Source: Paludibacteraceae bacterium
Lineage (GTDB): Bacteria > Bacteroidota > Bacteroidia > Bacteroidales > Paludibacteraceae
DNA length: 64,000 bases
Direction: 5' to 3'
NCBI GenBank assembly: GCA_017550335.1
Contig: JAFZPM010000046.1
Location: 1-64,000 of the forward strand
This document shows positions 43,301 to 58,300 of the stretch, piece after piece; within the stretch, counting starts at the first letter, position 1, and every line of letters starts with the position of its first letter. Position numbers and translations under genes: made by a program. Below the pieces are notes generated by a model. It saw nothing but the letters and a program-made list of their open reading frames with translations. It did not search any database and had not been told where the DNA came from.

Positions 43301-46300
43301 TTGATGGTCCATGTGTATCCGTCGTTCGCTCCGGACACATAGATGAGTTTCTCTTCACCGTAGCATACGTAGTTGGTGTCCATCCTGAAGGCAAGTACTG
43401 GGTACTCCTTCACGTGGATGGTGATGTCTCTGTGGTTGACACATCCGTTCTTGTCTTTACCCCATATGGTGAAGGTCGTATCCGGGCCTACAGGATCCAC
43501 GTTGTGCAGCACGTAAGGCTTTATCCTGCTGAATCCGTAAGTGTCGTCGTACAAGTCAGGATCAGACTTGTAGTCCCAATTGTACTGCAGATAGTTGTTG
43601 CCGCCGAATATCTCTGCGTCACCACCGCGACAGATTGGTTTCAGCAACTCAGGCGTGAATTCCGGCAATGCGTAGATGCCTACGTTAGCCCTTCCAGTGT
43701 TGACACATTTGTTTTCATCTGTCACCTTGACGATGAAGGTGGATGAGGAGGTCAACAAAGGAGTCTCGTATGTCGCTCCATCCACATCGGCGGAGTTCCA
43801 TCTGTAGGTGACTTTGTCAGGACTCGTGCTAGGGTCTGTTTTGGTACATTTAGCGGTCAAGACAACATCTTGGTTGTAGCAGATGGCCGTGTCTATTTGT
43901 TGAACGGTTGGCAACTCCCATACGTCAACGGAGAAGTTCTTCTGTGAAGAGCAAAGCTTTTCGCTGGTTGCTGTCACGGTGAACTTGGTGCCGTTTTGGT
44001 TGATCACCTCTTGTATGTAGTTGTTCGTGCTGCCATTGCTCCATAAGAAGTCGGAGGTGATGTCCGTCCTAACTTGGAGATATGCCGAAGAACCCACGCA
44101 GACGGTAGCCGTATCTTTCACGACGATGATGGTTGGGTAAGGGTCTGCCTTGATGCTGATTTCTTCCACTTCCTCGCAACCCTTCATGCCTTCCGTGGTC
44201 CTTGATTTCGCGGTCACATACAAGGTGGTGTCTTTCTTGAGAGGTAACCATCCTGATTGTTTGTTGGCGGAGTGCGCGCTGTTCAGGTTGTTGCTCTCGT
44301 ACAATTGAACTTCCATTCCATCCTGAGACCTCCATGTGAAGTCGAGGTTTTGAGAGGAAACAGCCTCTACTTCCACCCAACCGATGGTGGTGTCGTTCGC
44401 ACAGACGGATGGTTTGCTAAGCAAGGAGAATACAGGACGTCTCTCCAGACTCACGGTTACGGAGTCGAAGTTCTCGCATCCGTTCATATCCTTACCTGCC
44501 AAATGATAGGTCGTTTGGCTGGTTGGTGCGATTTCGAAGATGTTTATGTGGCTGTATGCGTTATTCTCCCACTTGTACACTTGGTTGGTCGGGTCAAGCG
44601 GAATGTCGCTACCTGTCGCTACCAAGGTGTCGGTGAACGCTTCACAGATGGTGAATGCAGGAGACCTGTCTATCTTGATGTTAGGCAAATCCCATGGTGT
44701 CACTACGAATGCGGTATCCATCGTACAATTCTGCATCGTCACCTTTGCGACAAATAAGGATTGCTCCCTGATACCATCCCCGAAGTTAGGCGCTTGGGTA
44801 GTGTAGCTGGTATTGCTTGACAAAAGCGTGGAGTCTGAGTTGTCCACAGAATACCAATTGTAAGTGGCTGCCGCATTCATACCCGTCATTGTGGCTTGGT
44901 TACCCCAACATACGTTCTTAGGGTAGTCGATGTTAGCCAATGGGAAGAGTTTGGTGTGGACAGTTATGGAGTCTTTGCTCTTACATCCGTTGATGTCTTG
45001 AGCCCAAACTATGAACGAGTAATCTTTTGTGGTTCTGTTGTCGCTCTTTTCTGTCGCGAACTCGTGGGTGTTCACATTCTCGTATGCCCCGTTCTTGTCA
45101 TCTCCCCAATGGTATGTGAGCAGGTCGCCGTCGTTTTCCGGACTTGCAGTGACAAGAGCTTTCTCTCCCTCACAGACGAGAGGGTCAGCTTCCAGTTTGA
45201 ATGTAGGCAACTCGTTCACTTGAACCTCAAACACATCGCTGTTCTCGCAAGTCGTGATTGTGTCGATGACGAGCACGGTGTAGCTGGTCGTGAGTTTCGG
45301 TGACTCATGCAATGAGGCGCTGTCGGATCCGAGCAGGCTTTGGTTGCCGGTGATCTTCCACTGGTACTTGGTGTTCTCCGAGCTGATGGCTCTCATGACG
45401 ACACTGTCTCCGTAACAGATAGGGGACTCGGAAACGATCCTGACTGCCGGTAAGTCGAAGAGGTCAACGGTTACGCTAGCCTGCTTCTTACATCCCTCCA
45501 ATTCACCTTCCACGGTGTAGGTTGTCGTCTCAAGTACGGTGTCGACGAGTGTATAGTCGTTGGTCTTCTTGTCGTTCAGTGATTCTCCTCTTTGATTTGT
45601 CCAATCATATCTTGTGGAGTTTCCTGAAACAACCAAACTTACAGCGTTGCCCATACAGATGATGGTGTCGTTTGTGCCGATCCTGATCTCTGGTGTCATC
45701 TTAGACTTCACCTCGAAGGTCTTGGTGTCGTAGCAGACGATGCCATTGATTGTGTATCGGCCTTGAACCTTCAATACCGCATCTTTCTTGATAGGCATGT
45801 AAATCGTGTCTCTGTCGGTGGACTCGTAGGTTTGTCCATTCTCTTCCCACGTGATGATCTCATCCGTATTGTTCTTGTTCTCGTACCAATTGTAGTTCAA
45901 TTCGTGGCCTATGGTTATAGGCGTTGTATAGAGCTTGTTGGTCGTGTCTGAACATACGTCGGATACACCGTTGACTTCGAACGAAGGAAGTGGGTTGATG
46001 TGGATCTTTATCGTGTCTCTGTTCTGGCAACCATGGTTGTCCGTCACAAGTACGATATGCTCCTCGTTCTCTCTCTTCGGAGATACTGAGGTGGTGTCCG
46101 TAATGCTATTGGTTCCTGCGGATGTGCTATTGTCGTCCCACTTGTAAGTGTAAGGGGAAGGTGCGTTTTCTACCGTTGCGACGAGTTGAACTTCTCCATC
46201 CTTACATGCTTGGGCAGTGTCGGATCTCTTCGTCACAACGTCCGTGATGGTTACGTCCGGCAGGTTCCAGATGTCTATGGTCGTGTCGATCTCAGAGCTA

Positions 46301-49300
46301 CATCCTTCCTTCTCGCCAATGATGGTGAACGTGGTCGCACGTTTCAAGACGTCGCTGGAGTAGTTGTTCCCGTTCTCCTTCAATACGTTGCGCTGGCTAT
46401 CGAGCCATTTGAACGATGTCTGATAGATGGATCCGGATACGGTGTCCTCTGCCGTGAGGGCCACTGCTGAACCGTAACATACGATAGGGTCGGTGATGAT
46501 GTTGATCTTAGGATTTGGCTTCCACAACACCGTGTGTTTAACCGTATCGGAGATACATCCTTTGGCATCCTTCGCCAATGCGTAGTAGGTAGTCGTGTCG
46601 GAGATGTTGATGCTCTTCGTCGTGTTACCCGCATTGTCTGCGAACGAGTGGGTCTCCCCATCTCCGATCGCACCCCACAAGTAGGCGAGGTCAGCTTTGT
46701 TGGCTACCAGGACGCTGTCTTTTCCGTCACACAATTTGGTCGGATATGTGAAGTCGAATCTTGGAAGAGGGTTCACTTTCACTGTGATGTCCGCAGTATC
46801 CATACATCCGTTCTTGTCGGTTCCGTAGACGATGTACTTTTGGTCGTTAGTCGTGTTTACGTTGATGGATGTGCTCTCTCCGTAGCCTTGCCATTCGAAC
46901 TTCTCAATGTCTGTTCCGCTGATCTTCTGTGCGGTGAGGGTGACTGAACTTCCGTAACATGTGTCTATCTCAGTCCGGCTGCCGTCGAAGATGGCGATCT
47001 CAGGACGATTCCAGATGTAAACAGTCTTGCTGTCTGATTTTGAACAGCCGTTGGTTGTACCTGTCACTTTGAACGTGACGCTTGTGGTCAGGTTCTTTTC
47101 CGTATAAGTGGCGCGCGTGTTGGATAATCCATCCCATACGTACGTGGTCGCACCTGATGCGGTCAGGGTTGCGTCGCTTCCTATACAAACCGTGTCTGGT
47201 CCTGCCAAGTGTACGTCAGGGATCGTTTTCACGGTCAGTGTCACATTGCCTTCAGCCTCACAAAGTTGGTTGTTGATGGCGGTTACCGTGTAGGAGTCGT
47301 TCGCATTCATCTTTACTTTCAGGTGCATTTGCTCATCGGTGAGCAACGTCGTTCCGGTAGGAGATCCTACACTATAGGTTTTGCTGTTGTCACTGTTCTT
47401 CCATTCGAGGTATATCAAGTTGTTGCCACTGACGTATACATCGCTGGTTTCGCCTTGGCAGTAGGCCGTATCACCTTTGATGGAGACTCTTGGCTTAGTG
47501 TGTGCGCTGATGGTGTATTGACCTGTCGCTGAACATCCTAAGTTGTTCTCCAATGTGGCGGTGTACAATTCGTCCTTGGTAGGGGACACGTGGATGGTTG
47601 TCTCTCCTTTCTGGATGGTGTCGACGCCTTGCATCCATATCGTTTTGCCAGCTACGATGTTTTGGTAAGAACTTAAGTCTACAGCTGTTATGTCAACGGA
47701 TTCGCCTGTGCAGACGAATGCAGGTCCGTTGAACGAAACTTCTGGTGTCGGGTTCACGGTGTATGTGACAGGTATTCTCTGCTCGCACATGATGCTTTGT
47801 GTGGATTGCGTGTAGCGGTTGAATGCTTTCACCTCATCCGTGTATGTGCCGACATTTTGCACCTCATTTTCCGTGTGTTGTGAGATGCTTGTTTGGTTGC
47901 TGGTGTTTGGCCAGATATAGAAGTCGGCTGTGTTGCCGCCGGTCGCGTCTACTTTGTAGGATTGCGTCTCGCCGTAGCAGAGCTTGTCCTCGTAGTTTAT
48001 TCTGACGTTAGGAGTATCCCTTACAGCGATGACTCTCGATATGGTATCCCAGCAAACCAGTTGGTCCTTCGCGTTGTATGCGACCTTCACACGTATTTTC
48101 ACATTCTCATCGGATATCGTGATCTTCGCCGTGTTGCCGGTGATTTGGGAAGCGTTGATCGCGCTCCAATCCGTAGATCCGTAAATGGAATCCTCCCATG
48201 TGTAGGTGGCCGTTCCGGAGATGCCCCTGTGGCTGGCGGTTATTTCCGCATCGCTTCCTTGACAAGCGATGGCAGGTGCCTCCAACTCGATTGTAGGACG
48301 TTTGTGGACGTTGACGTTGAGTTTTCCCGTGCTGGTACACTGTGTCCTCGTATTGGTGGTCGTCACCTTGTACTCTGTCGTTTGGGATGGATGTACGGTG
48401 ATCTCGGAGCTTTCGTTCACGCTATTCTCCTTCTTGTCTCCCGTATTCCATTCATAGGTGACAGGGTCGGTTATCTCTGAGCAATTTGCGGTCAACTTCA
48501 CTTCCGTATTCTCGCAGATGTCGCTTTGTGCGATGATGTTAACCTCAGGTGTCGGCAGAACGGTGATGGTGAAGCTCTTATTGCCTTCGCAAGCGTTCTT
48601 GTCCGTACCCTTGATGGTGTATCGGATCGGATTGGCTCCGCTGGTGTATGTCGGAGAGAATGTCTGGGACAATCCGTGAGCGTTGTTAAGCCCAGCTCCA
48701 TTCCACACGTAGTTGTCAGGTGCGGATCCGGCTCCGGACACGCGGATGGTGGTGTTCTCTCCATTACACAAGATGGTGTCTCCGATGATGGATAGGATCG
48801 GCAAATCCCATTGCTTGATGACGTATGGTGCGGAGGTGTTCTCGCAACCCAAGTCTGTCGTCACATGTACCTTGATGGTCTTCTGCCCGTTCGTGGCGTT
48901 CGTCATCGTGACTTCGTAGTTTTGTGCGGTCTCCCCTTGCATTGTGACATCATCCTCTATCCATTGGTATGCGCTTGGCGTACCGTTGGATACTGTGCTG
49001 GTATAGATCTTGCTTTGTCCTTCGCAAATGTTTTTGTCTCCCTCAATCTTGATGGATGGTAATGCTTGGACATTAACCTTTGCGGTGTCTTTGCCCACGC
49101 ATCCCTTGCCGTCTGTCACCTTTACAGGGAACTTGTAGGTGGACATCGTGTTGGTGAGAGGTACGGTCATGGCCGTGTCGCCAGGCGTTAATACCTCGTC
49201 GATGTTCCTCATATCCCATGCGTAACTGTAGGAGATCGTGCCGCCGGTAGTCTCTGCGTTTCCACCTCTAGCGGTGGCTACCAGCTTCGCTTGGGTGTTG

Positions 49301-52300
49301 TAGCAGATGGTGTTGTCGTTTGGTCTTCCGGTGATGACTTCAGCCTTTAACGTAGGAAGATCCAGTTTCTTGATATTTACGGAGCTTGTCTCGTTACATC
49401 CATTCTTTGTCGCGGTCACGGAGAATGTGGTGTCTTTCGAGATTTGTACGGTCACGCTGCTGTTCCGGCTGTTGAGGTCCTTCCATTGGAATGTGGAGGA
49501 TGGACTGGTTGCCGTAAGTGTGATGTAATCTCCTTCACAGACGGAGGTGTCTGGGGTCATCGTGATGGATGGACCCTCCTTTATGATTACCTTTTGGGTC
49601 GCCGTGTTTGAACATGTGAATCCGTTTCCGACGTCGTGGAATTCTGTCTTAGTGACGGTGTATGTTGTGGTGGCGGCTACCGCCAATGTGGTCGTGTGGG
49701 AGGTGGCGATGGTGTTGTTTCCTTCTTGCCAAATATAAGAGATGTTTGAATCGTTGGACGGATCCTCCACGCCCAATGTCACGTTGTCATCCTTGCAGGC
49801 ATAGATATCGCCTTGCGTTTTAACCTCTGGGAGTTTCTTCACTTCCACATTGAATCTTGCGGTGTCCTTACAACCCGTTTCGGTGATGGTTCCTACCAAC
49901 CAGTAGTTGGTGCTGGTGATGGCAGTAGGAGTGTAGGTCATGTCGGATGTCCTATTGCTCCATTGGTAGGTGTCCGCATTTCCTCCATCCCTGCTCAGTG
50001 TCAGTTCGCTGCCAAGGCAGACGGTGGTGTCACCATTCTTCTTCCCGTTGATGAGGACAAGTGGCAATGGATTGACGTTGATGGTGAAGGAATCTGTTTT
50101 GCTACATCCATCGGATATGGCTTTCACTTTGTATGTGGTCGTGTCTGTTGGTCGGAGGGTAGCTTCGGAGTTGCTGCCGTTGCTTGCTGCATCGCCGAGC
50201 CATTCGTATGTTCCTCCCGAGTTGCCTATGAGGATGATACGTGTGCTCTCTCCCTTACAGATATTCATGTTTCCGTTGAATGTGATCCTTGGCAATGGTT
50301 TTACTCTGACGGTCACCTCTTTTCTCTCCTCGCAGAGGATGCCGTTGTTTTGTCCCTTGTTCACGATTACGACGAAGGTGGTATCATTCTCTCCGATGTT
50401 TGGTTTGAATGTTTTTCCTGCGTTTTCTATCGCATTGTTTTCGTCTCCGACTTTGTACCACTTGACGTCATTGATGTCATTGCCTGAGTCGTCCACGGTG
50501 AGTGTCGTGGATGTGTTAGGACATACGTATGTGATGCCAGACACGGTGATCTTTGGTTTGGCTGTCACGGTCAGTCTTGCGGTGTCGCTGTTGACGCAAC
50601 CGTTCAAGTCTTTCACGGTCAGGATGTAGGCTCTTTCTCCTGTCTGTTTAGGGGAGATGTTCACCTTTCCGTTTTCCTCCGTGCTGGAGATACTGTTGGC
50701 GTCCTTGTTGGCTTTCCATACGTAGCCGTCAACCTTAGCCGAATCGTTGGATGCGTTGAGGGTTCGGTCGAATGTTACGGTTGGAGCGAAGGATGTGTCT
50801 TGTCCGATGCATATCTTCGCAGGGGCAAGTCCTGCGATCGTTGGCAATTGGTGTATCAGCACAGCCACAGTGGTGTCGTGCGAACAACCCTCCTTCGTAC
50901 CGGTTACTTTGACGGAGTCTATTCCTGTCAGTTTGAGTATGGTCAGAGAGGAGCCTCCGACTTGTTTGTTGGAGAATTCGGTATCCGTACCCTTCTTCCA
51001 TTCCCAATTGTAGGTGACGCCGGTCATTGCGCTTTGGGTGGCCACTGCGGTCACTTTTGCGTTCGCTCCGTAGCATACGGTGTCTGGAGATACGATGAAT
51101 TGAGGCGCATCCTTCTTGATGATGGTGTAGTTCGCACTATCTTGGCAAGACAATGTGGATGTTCCGAAATCGTATGCCTTGGTGGCTATCACTTTGAAGG
51201 TCGAGTCTTGTTCGATCCGAGCCTCTAAGGTGTTCCCGGTTGAGATCAGGCCTTGGCCTTTTCTACCCACGTAATACCATTGGTGAGTGTTCTCTGAGTT
51301 CTCTTCCGTCAGTTTCAGGATGTCTCCCTTACAGATCTCTCCGTCGTCCGTGCCATCGATGACACGTTTGATGTTTACGATAGGATTGCTGTATACGGTG
51401 ATTTTGACAGTCGTATCATTCTTACATTGGTTGTCATCCGTGACGGTGATCGTGTAGTTCGCGTCAGACCTGATGTTTTTGATGGAGATGCTGTCTTGGT
51501 TCTTCGGACCGTCGATGTTCTCTCCTTCCCATTGATAGCCAAGATTGCTATTGTTGCCTAAAACTATCGCTCTCAGTTTAGTGTCGGATCCGTAGCATAC
51601 ATTCTTCCCCTCTGTTGAGATGACAGGCAGTGGGTGTACGGTGATCGTGACAGAGTCGTTGTTGACGCAACCGTTCGTTGTGGTGGCACTTACGTAGAAT
51701 GTCTGCTTGCCATCGTTTTCCGGAGAGTAGATCAGCTTGCGGTTATTGTCCATGTATCCAGGTTGTTGATCTCCCCATTTCACTGATATTCCAGCGTTGA
51801 CGGAAGCGTTCATCCTTACGTCATCACCGCTACAAACCTCTTTGGATGCAGGGGTGACGGTGATGTCGATGCCTGGTTTTGGCGTCATCTTGATCTCCAT
51901 GGAGTCCATCTCGCATTCGCAGCCGTTTCCGCCTGTTCCTGCCACATATAGTTTGATGTCCCCTTTGATGCCCTTGATGGTCAATATGTTACCATTCAAT
52001 TCCAGTTGCGCATTGTTGCTTGTCTCAGAGGATAGCGATGGTCTATAGGCGTTGTTTCCTCCGTTTGATGTTATGCCAGATAGGGTGTAGGTCTCCTCCA
52101 TGTCTTCGCATATGGTGGATGGACCTTCGATTTGGATCTTCTCCGGCAAGGCGACGTCGACCGTCACGCTTTCTTGCGTTTTACAACCCTTTGCGTCAGT
52201 TACGGTAACGGTGTAGTTCGTCTTCTTTTCAGGGTTCGCTGGCAAGGTGTCGTTTGTGACGGTGTTGTCATTCTTCCATTTGTAGGTGGTTGTATTGTTG

Positions 52301-55300
52301 ACGTTATTGCCTGATGCGATGGCGATGATGTTGATGTCATTGTTGTTCAGACAAACGATCAACGGATCTCCTGTGATCGCATTGCCGTGATTATCCTCAA
52401 CCTTCATTATGACTTCAGGATGATCAAGGGCCATGGCGGTTATGAAGCTATCTTTCCTACAATCGTTCAATACGGCGGAGAACTCGAATCGGGTGTCCGT
52501 TGAGATTGTTGAACTTGATATCCATTGTGAACCTCCTTGGCTTCCGTCTGGCCAGATGTAGTAATCTGCCTTTGATCCGTTGCCCACCTTCAGCGTAGCT
52601 AGCTCGCCCTTGCAGACCTCCACCTCATTGATTACGATGGTAGGGTCTGGCTTGTTGATTACGAAGAATGTGTCTGAAGATCCCACGCAACCCTCCGTGT
52701 CTTGGGCCAATGCGATGAATGCATACTTCTGGTTGTTGGCGGTGAGCACATTGGTGACGGTGATGCCGGCCTTCAATGCACCAGTTGTGGTGTATTGGGT
52801 GCTGCTTAATGGTGTGTTGCCATTCTGAACCTTCCAGGAGTATTCTTCGATCTTTTTGTTGCTTGTCGCGGTTAATGAGACAGGGGCCATTCGGCACACC
52901 TCGTTGTCACCTGAGATGACGACGCTTGGAAGAGCGATTCCTGTGACGGTGTAGCTCTTCGTTTGGGTACATCCCGTGTTGTTATCCGTCACCTTGACCG
53001 TGTGTGTCTGAGGCAATGTGGTGTTGACGGTCGGTGTGATCTCGTCACCTGATGTGGTGTTATCCCACAGATAGTCGAATCCCAAGTCTGTCGTGACATT
53101 GTTGATCGATACGTATGTTTCAGGGTGTTGAGCTTTCGCCTTAAGTTCCACGGAACTGTGGTTGTAGTCGTCCTCGACACAAGTATAGGTCGTGTCGTTG
53201 CTTTTCCTTCTTCCGCCAGTTGCGTCGATGGATAGGGTAGGACGCTTGTTGACATTTACGGTGATTCTTGCTGTGTCCACGCAAGATCCTGATGTTCCTT
53301 CCACTATGTAGGTCTTGTCAGCAGTCAATTCCTCCGTGTAGGAAGAACCGGTATAGACTTCATTCCCCACGTTCAGCCATCTGAATGTTGTCGCACCCTG
53401 CAAGGAGAGTGTCTTCTTCCCGTCGCCTTCGCAACGAGGGTTGTTGTCGATTGGTCTGATATTCGGTCCTTGGGCCATCGATAACTTCTTTGTCAACTTG
53501 TCGCTTTTGCAATTGGCGGCGTTGAGAGGGATTTCCACCACTGATATGTTGATGCCGTTTGATGGGAATCCTTCCGTTATCTTCACGGAGAGTTCCGCAT
53601 TGTTCTGTCCCCCTACAGAGAGGATTATGGTGTTATTGTCGACTTGGTAGTTGTTGGAACCTCTTCCTAAATCAGTATTTCCGACACTCCATTGGAAAGA
53701 TGATCCGTTTTGTCCAACCGCTGTCCATTTGATGGTGTTTCCGAGACAGGCGGCTCCATCCTCGATGATGGTTGGCTTTGGCTTCGGAATGACGTTGATG
53801 AGAACGGTGTCTCGTGTTGAACAGTTTCCATCCTTTGCTTGGACAATGTAACTTGCTGTACTATTTGGACGTATGTTCGTGATTTTGCTGACGGTTGTGC
53901 TAGCGTCTGAACTAGGCGTTTGTGTTCCCTTATTCCATTCGTATTTGTATGGAATAGAGGATGAGGCGGTGATTTCGCTGATGGTTTCGTTTGAGCAAAC
54001 GCTGATGTTCTTAGGATTCAGTGTGAATACCGGATTTGGTTTGACGGTCACCGATTTTGTTAAACTGTCAACACAACCGTCTTTAGTGACGATGACGGTG
54101 AATTCGGTGTTTTCCTTCAGCATCTGTGTCACATAGCTTGTGTTGTACGCTGTTTTTTCAACGTTGTCGATTTTCCATCTCCAGTCGTACCTTGCGTCGC
54201 CTGAAGGCGTCTTGACTTTGACAGCCGCATTCTCACCTTCGCATATGTTGTTCCACTCGAGGTCTACGCTAGGAATAGCATTGATGGTCAGGTCGTAGTA
54301 AGTCTCATCAGAACACATGTCAGCTGTTGTGCCTGTGATCATGTAGGTCTTGGTGCCTGCGGCAGATAGTTGGTTGCCGGCGATAGTGAGGGAGGTCCCT
54401 GTTCCTATGCTTTGATAGTTTCCGTTTGTCTTTTCCCACCACTTGTATTCCGTGACGGTTTCTCCCTCGTCACACTTCGTGTATAGGGTGATAGGCTTTC
54501 CTGCACAGATTTTGCCGTTTCCTTTACGCTCGTAGTTCACGTCGTCATCGCTGACTCTGATGATTGGGTTGCCTAAGACGGTGAGGTTGAATTGCTTGGT
54601 GTTTGAACAACCTCCGTCATTTACGCTGACGGTGTATGTCATCACGCCTGTTGTGGTTGGAGTAGGCGAGAAAGTTCCGTTGGCGCTTGGCGTTCCGTTC
54701 CATTCCCACGTCGGGTTGGAGCCACTGGATATGGCTGTGATGTTGATGCCGGATGCGTTGAGGCAAATTTTACCGGTTCCGTTGGTATTGTCAGCATCTT
54801 TTATGCCTGTTGTGGAGAATGTGATAGTCGGCTTCGTCTGTATGTTGATATCGCTGATCTTCGCATTGGTTCCGCATCCGTTCTTATATCCGATGATGTT
54901 GAATCCACTTGTTTTATAAGTGTTGATGGTCTCGTAAGGAAGTGTTCTCGACGGACCGGTTGTCTTTTGGTCGAACTCCCAGTATACTGAAGTGACGTTG
55001 TCTATTGTGACGGTTGCTTCACTGCCTTGGCAGACGTTGATCTCAGGTGCGTCGAATCTTGGCGATGGCTTGACGGTCACGCTATGTTCGATCGTTTGTG
55101 AACAGCCTGCGTCGTTGGTGGCAATGGCTGAGACAACCACGGTGGTGTTTGTCGAACCATTGTTTGTGAACGTAGGAGTGATGGTTCCCTTGTTCGTCTC
55201 TGTTTTGGTCGAACCATCCGCATCGATCCATTGCCAGTTAAAGGTGACGTTGTCTGATGTGTTTTTGTTCTCGGCGGAGAGCGTCAATGGCGTCTCAGCG

Positions 55301-58300
55301 CACACTGTCTTGTCTCCTTTGACGATGAAGTTAGGGATAGGATTAACGGTCACTTGTATGGTCTTGGTGTCGAAACAGCCTCCGTCCGCATCTGAATTGT
55401 AGCCCTTTACGGTGTATTTATGCAGACCTGTCGCATTTGGAGTCGCTGTTGCGGTTCCGTCCCCGTTATCCGTCAGGTTGTTATTGGTCGACCACTCGTA
55501 TCTGCCGGAGGCGCCTTTGATTCTGAGGTTGGCGGAGCTGTTGAAGCAGATTACCGTATCAGGTGATGCGGTGAGGTTTGGTTTCACGTGGCCAGTCACT
55601 GTCGCTTTCTTTGAGTTAGGTGACGTACATCCATTCTTAGTTGCCACGACATTGTAGTCCTTGGATGCATTTTCCACTCTTACGGTGAGCTTTGTTCCGT
55701 TGGCTGTTTCCGATTGATTGTTTTCCGTCCAACTCCAAGTATAGGTGTCCGCATTTCCGTTGGTGGTTTCCAAAGTGACGTAGTCGCCTATACATCCGGT
55801 GGCGTTGGCGACGTTGAATACAGGATACTCTTTGGTATGGATGGTGTATTCCGTTTCGTTGACGCAGTTGTTTTTGCTACCAGTCACTTTGATGATTGTC
55901 TCCGCTGTCACTGATATCTCGGCGTTGCTGTTGTTCGTGCCTGTGCCAGTGATGCTTGTGCCGTTGCCATATGTCCAGGTGTAGTTGCTGTCACCTCCGT
56001 CAGCCACCAAGTTTACAGTCGTCGGATTGGTATTGTCCGCACAGATTGTGGTCTCTCCATTGGATACTCCGTTGATGGTCAGGATTGGTTTGCTGTTGAC
56101 GATGATCTGCACCTCGTCTTTGCCTGTACATGAGTTCTGGTCGCTCACGGTGACGATACAAGTCTGGTCGTTTTCTGGCCTCAGTACGTTCTCGTAATTA
56201 TCGGTGTTCTCGATGGTCCATGTGTAGGTGGCATTTGCGATGCGGGAGCTCTCTGCCACTTTGATGTTGACTGACTCACCCTTGCATATCGTCACGGATT
56301 CTTTGTCCTCTCCGTTCGTCAGCAACTGAATGGTAGGGTTGCCCGATACGACTAGGTTATGGGTCTTTTTGGTGTCGCAGGTCCCGTTGTCCACAATGGC
56401 GATGTAGTCATAGGTGCCAACTTGTACGTTCGTCAGGCTAAGCACGCCGTTGCTGGACAACACATTCCCGGTCTTTTCCTTCCTGATGGTATCGTATGCG
56501 TACCACTTGATGTCGTAATTCGAACTGGTGGCGGCGATGAGGTCCACGTTCGACCCTGCACATGCTTTCTTGACGCCGGTGACGCTCAGGTCTGGAGCCA
56601 CCAATGGGTCTATTACGATGATTTCCTTTTGGGAAACGCATCCGTACATGTCGGTTCCGGTAACGGAGAAGGTCGTGGATTGATTGATCGTGTCTGAAAT
56701 GTTATCTTTTGTCCTGTCAGGGTATGCTCTCATGTCATGGCTGATCTTCTTGCCTGAGTATTCCCATAAGATAGAATCCAAGGTCGCATTGTTTGAGGAT
56801 GCGTTGATGGTCGCCACTTGTCCCTCGCAGACTGTGTCTGAGGAAAGGGAGAGGATTGGTAATGGTTTGAATTCGACCGTTTTCTTTACGGAATCCATAC
56901 AAGCGTTCTTGTCTGCGAAGAACAACGTGAATTCTGTGGTCGTGTAGATAATGCCGCTAGCCGTGTCTGTTTTGCCTCCTTGAGGCGACCATTGGTAAGT
57001 GTAGTCGCTCACTTTTTTGTAAGGGTTGTTGGCATCTGGTTTGGCATATAGTTTGAACGAGTCGTTTTCGCAGGTGAGAGCGCTTCCCTCTATGGTGAAT
57101 TGAGAGCTCTCGTATACGTCGATGGAGTGTGTATCCTGGTTCTTACATCCATCGTTTGTCTCCGCTATGGCGGTGTATTCCACGTGTCCGGTCACCTCAC
57201 CTGTGTTCGTGTAGCTCAGGTTATGGTTGCTTCCGAAGCTTGGGTGGGTGGATGTCCATTCCCAACTCTTGATGATGGCGTTCCCGTTTGTGTTGAAGGC
57301 TATGAGGTTAGTCGATAGTCCGCTACAGATTGAATCCTTACCGCTGATGCTTACGACAGGGATTGGGTTGGCGATGATGGTCTTCTCTGCGGAGGATTCG
57401 CATGTCAGGAGTTCTCCGTCCCATTTCCCGGACGTTCCATTCCAACTTCTGTAATTGTATTCCTCTTTCCCGTCCGCCTTGAATGTGGTGGTTTTTAAGA
57501 GGGTAGGGTGGATGGAGTCGTTCGCGATGTTGTCGTTTGCGGTTATATGGATCCTGCAGGTGTTTACGCCTGTGTATTGAGCGTATTGACTCATATCCTT
57601 CTCCTTGTATTCCCAAGTGTATGTCAATGAGTTGGAATCCGTGTTCTTTGTCGCTTTGGCGATCATGTTCAGGGTGTCATTCTCGCATACTCTGTCTTTC
57701 CCATTCCATGTCCACATCGTGATTTCAGGTTTCTTCTTCACGACAATTCCTCTTGTCGTGTCATTCGTACAACCTGCATTGTTTGTGATGGTCAGGGTGA
57801 TGCTGTTCATGCTTAGCAGCGCGTTCTTTGAGATGCTGCGGGTAGCGTCGCCGGTGCTCCATAAATAATTTTCAACGTCAGTGTCGTTTATGCCATCTGC
57901 GTGCAGGTTCATCTCATCATTCTCGCAGTAGGCGGTATCTCCGACGATGGAGAATTTTGGCCTTCCCAGAATGTTGATGATGTTGGTCTTCATTTGTGAT
58001 GGACAACCGTTTTCGTAACCGATCACGCTGATTTTATAAGAACTTCCAGAGTAATTGGTCTCTGTGAATTTGGTTCCTGTTTGGCTTGCGGCGAATACGG
58101 TGTCGTTTCCGTTCCATGTGAGCCATCTGTAGGTGGCTGCTCCGTCGACTATGGCTACGATTTCGTCTCCTTCACAGATGTCAGGAGCTGTGACGGTGAT
58201 GTTCGGCTCAGGATATACGATGACGGTGGCTTGGGCGGTGGCAGGACATTGTGAATTATTCTCCGCTTGCACGAGGAATATGGTTGTGTCGTTTAACACC

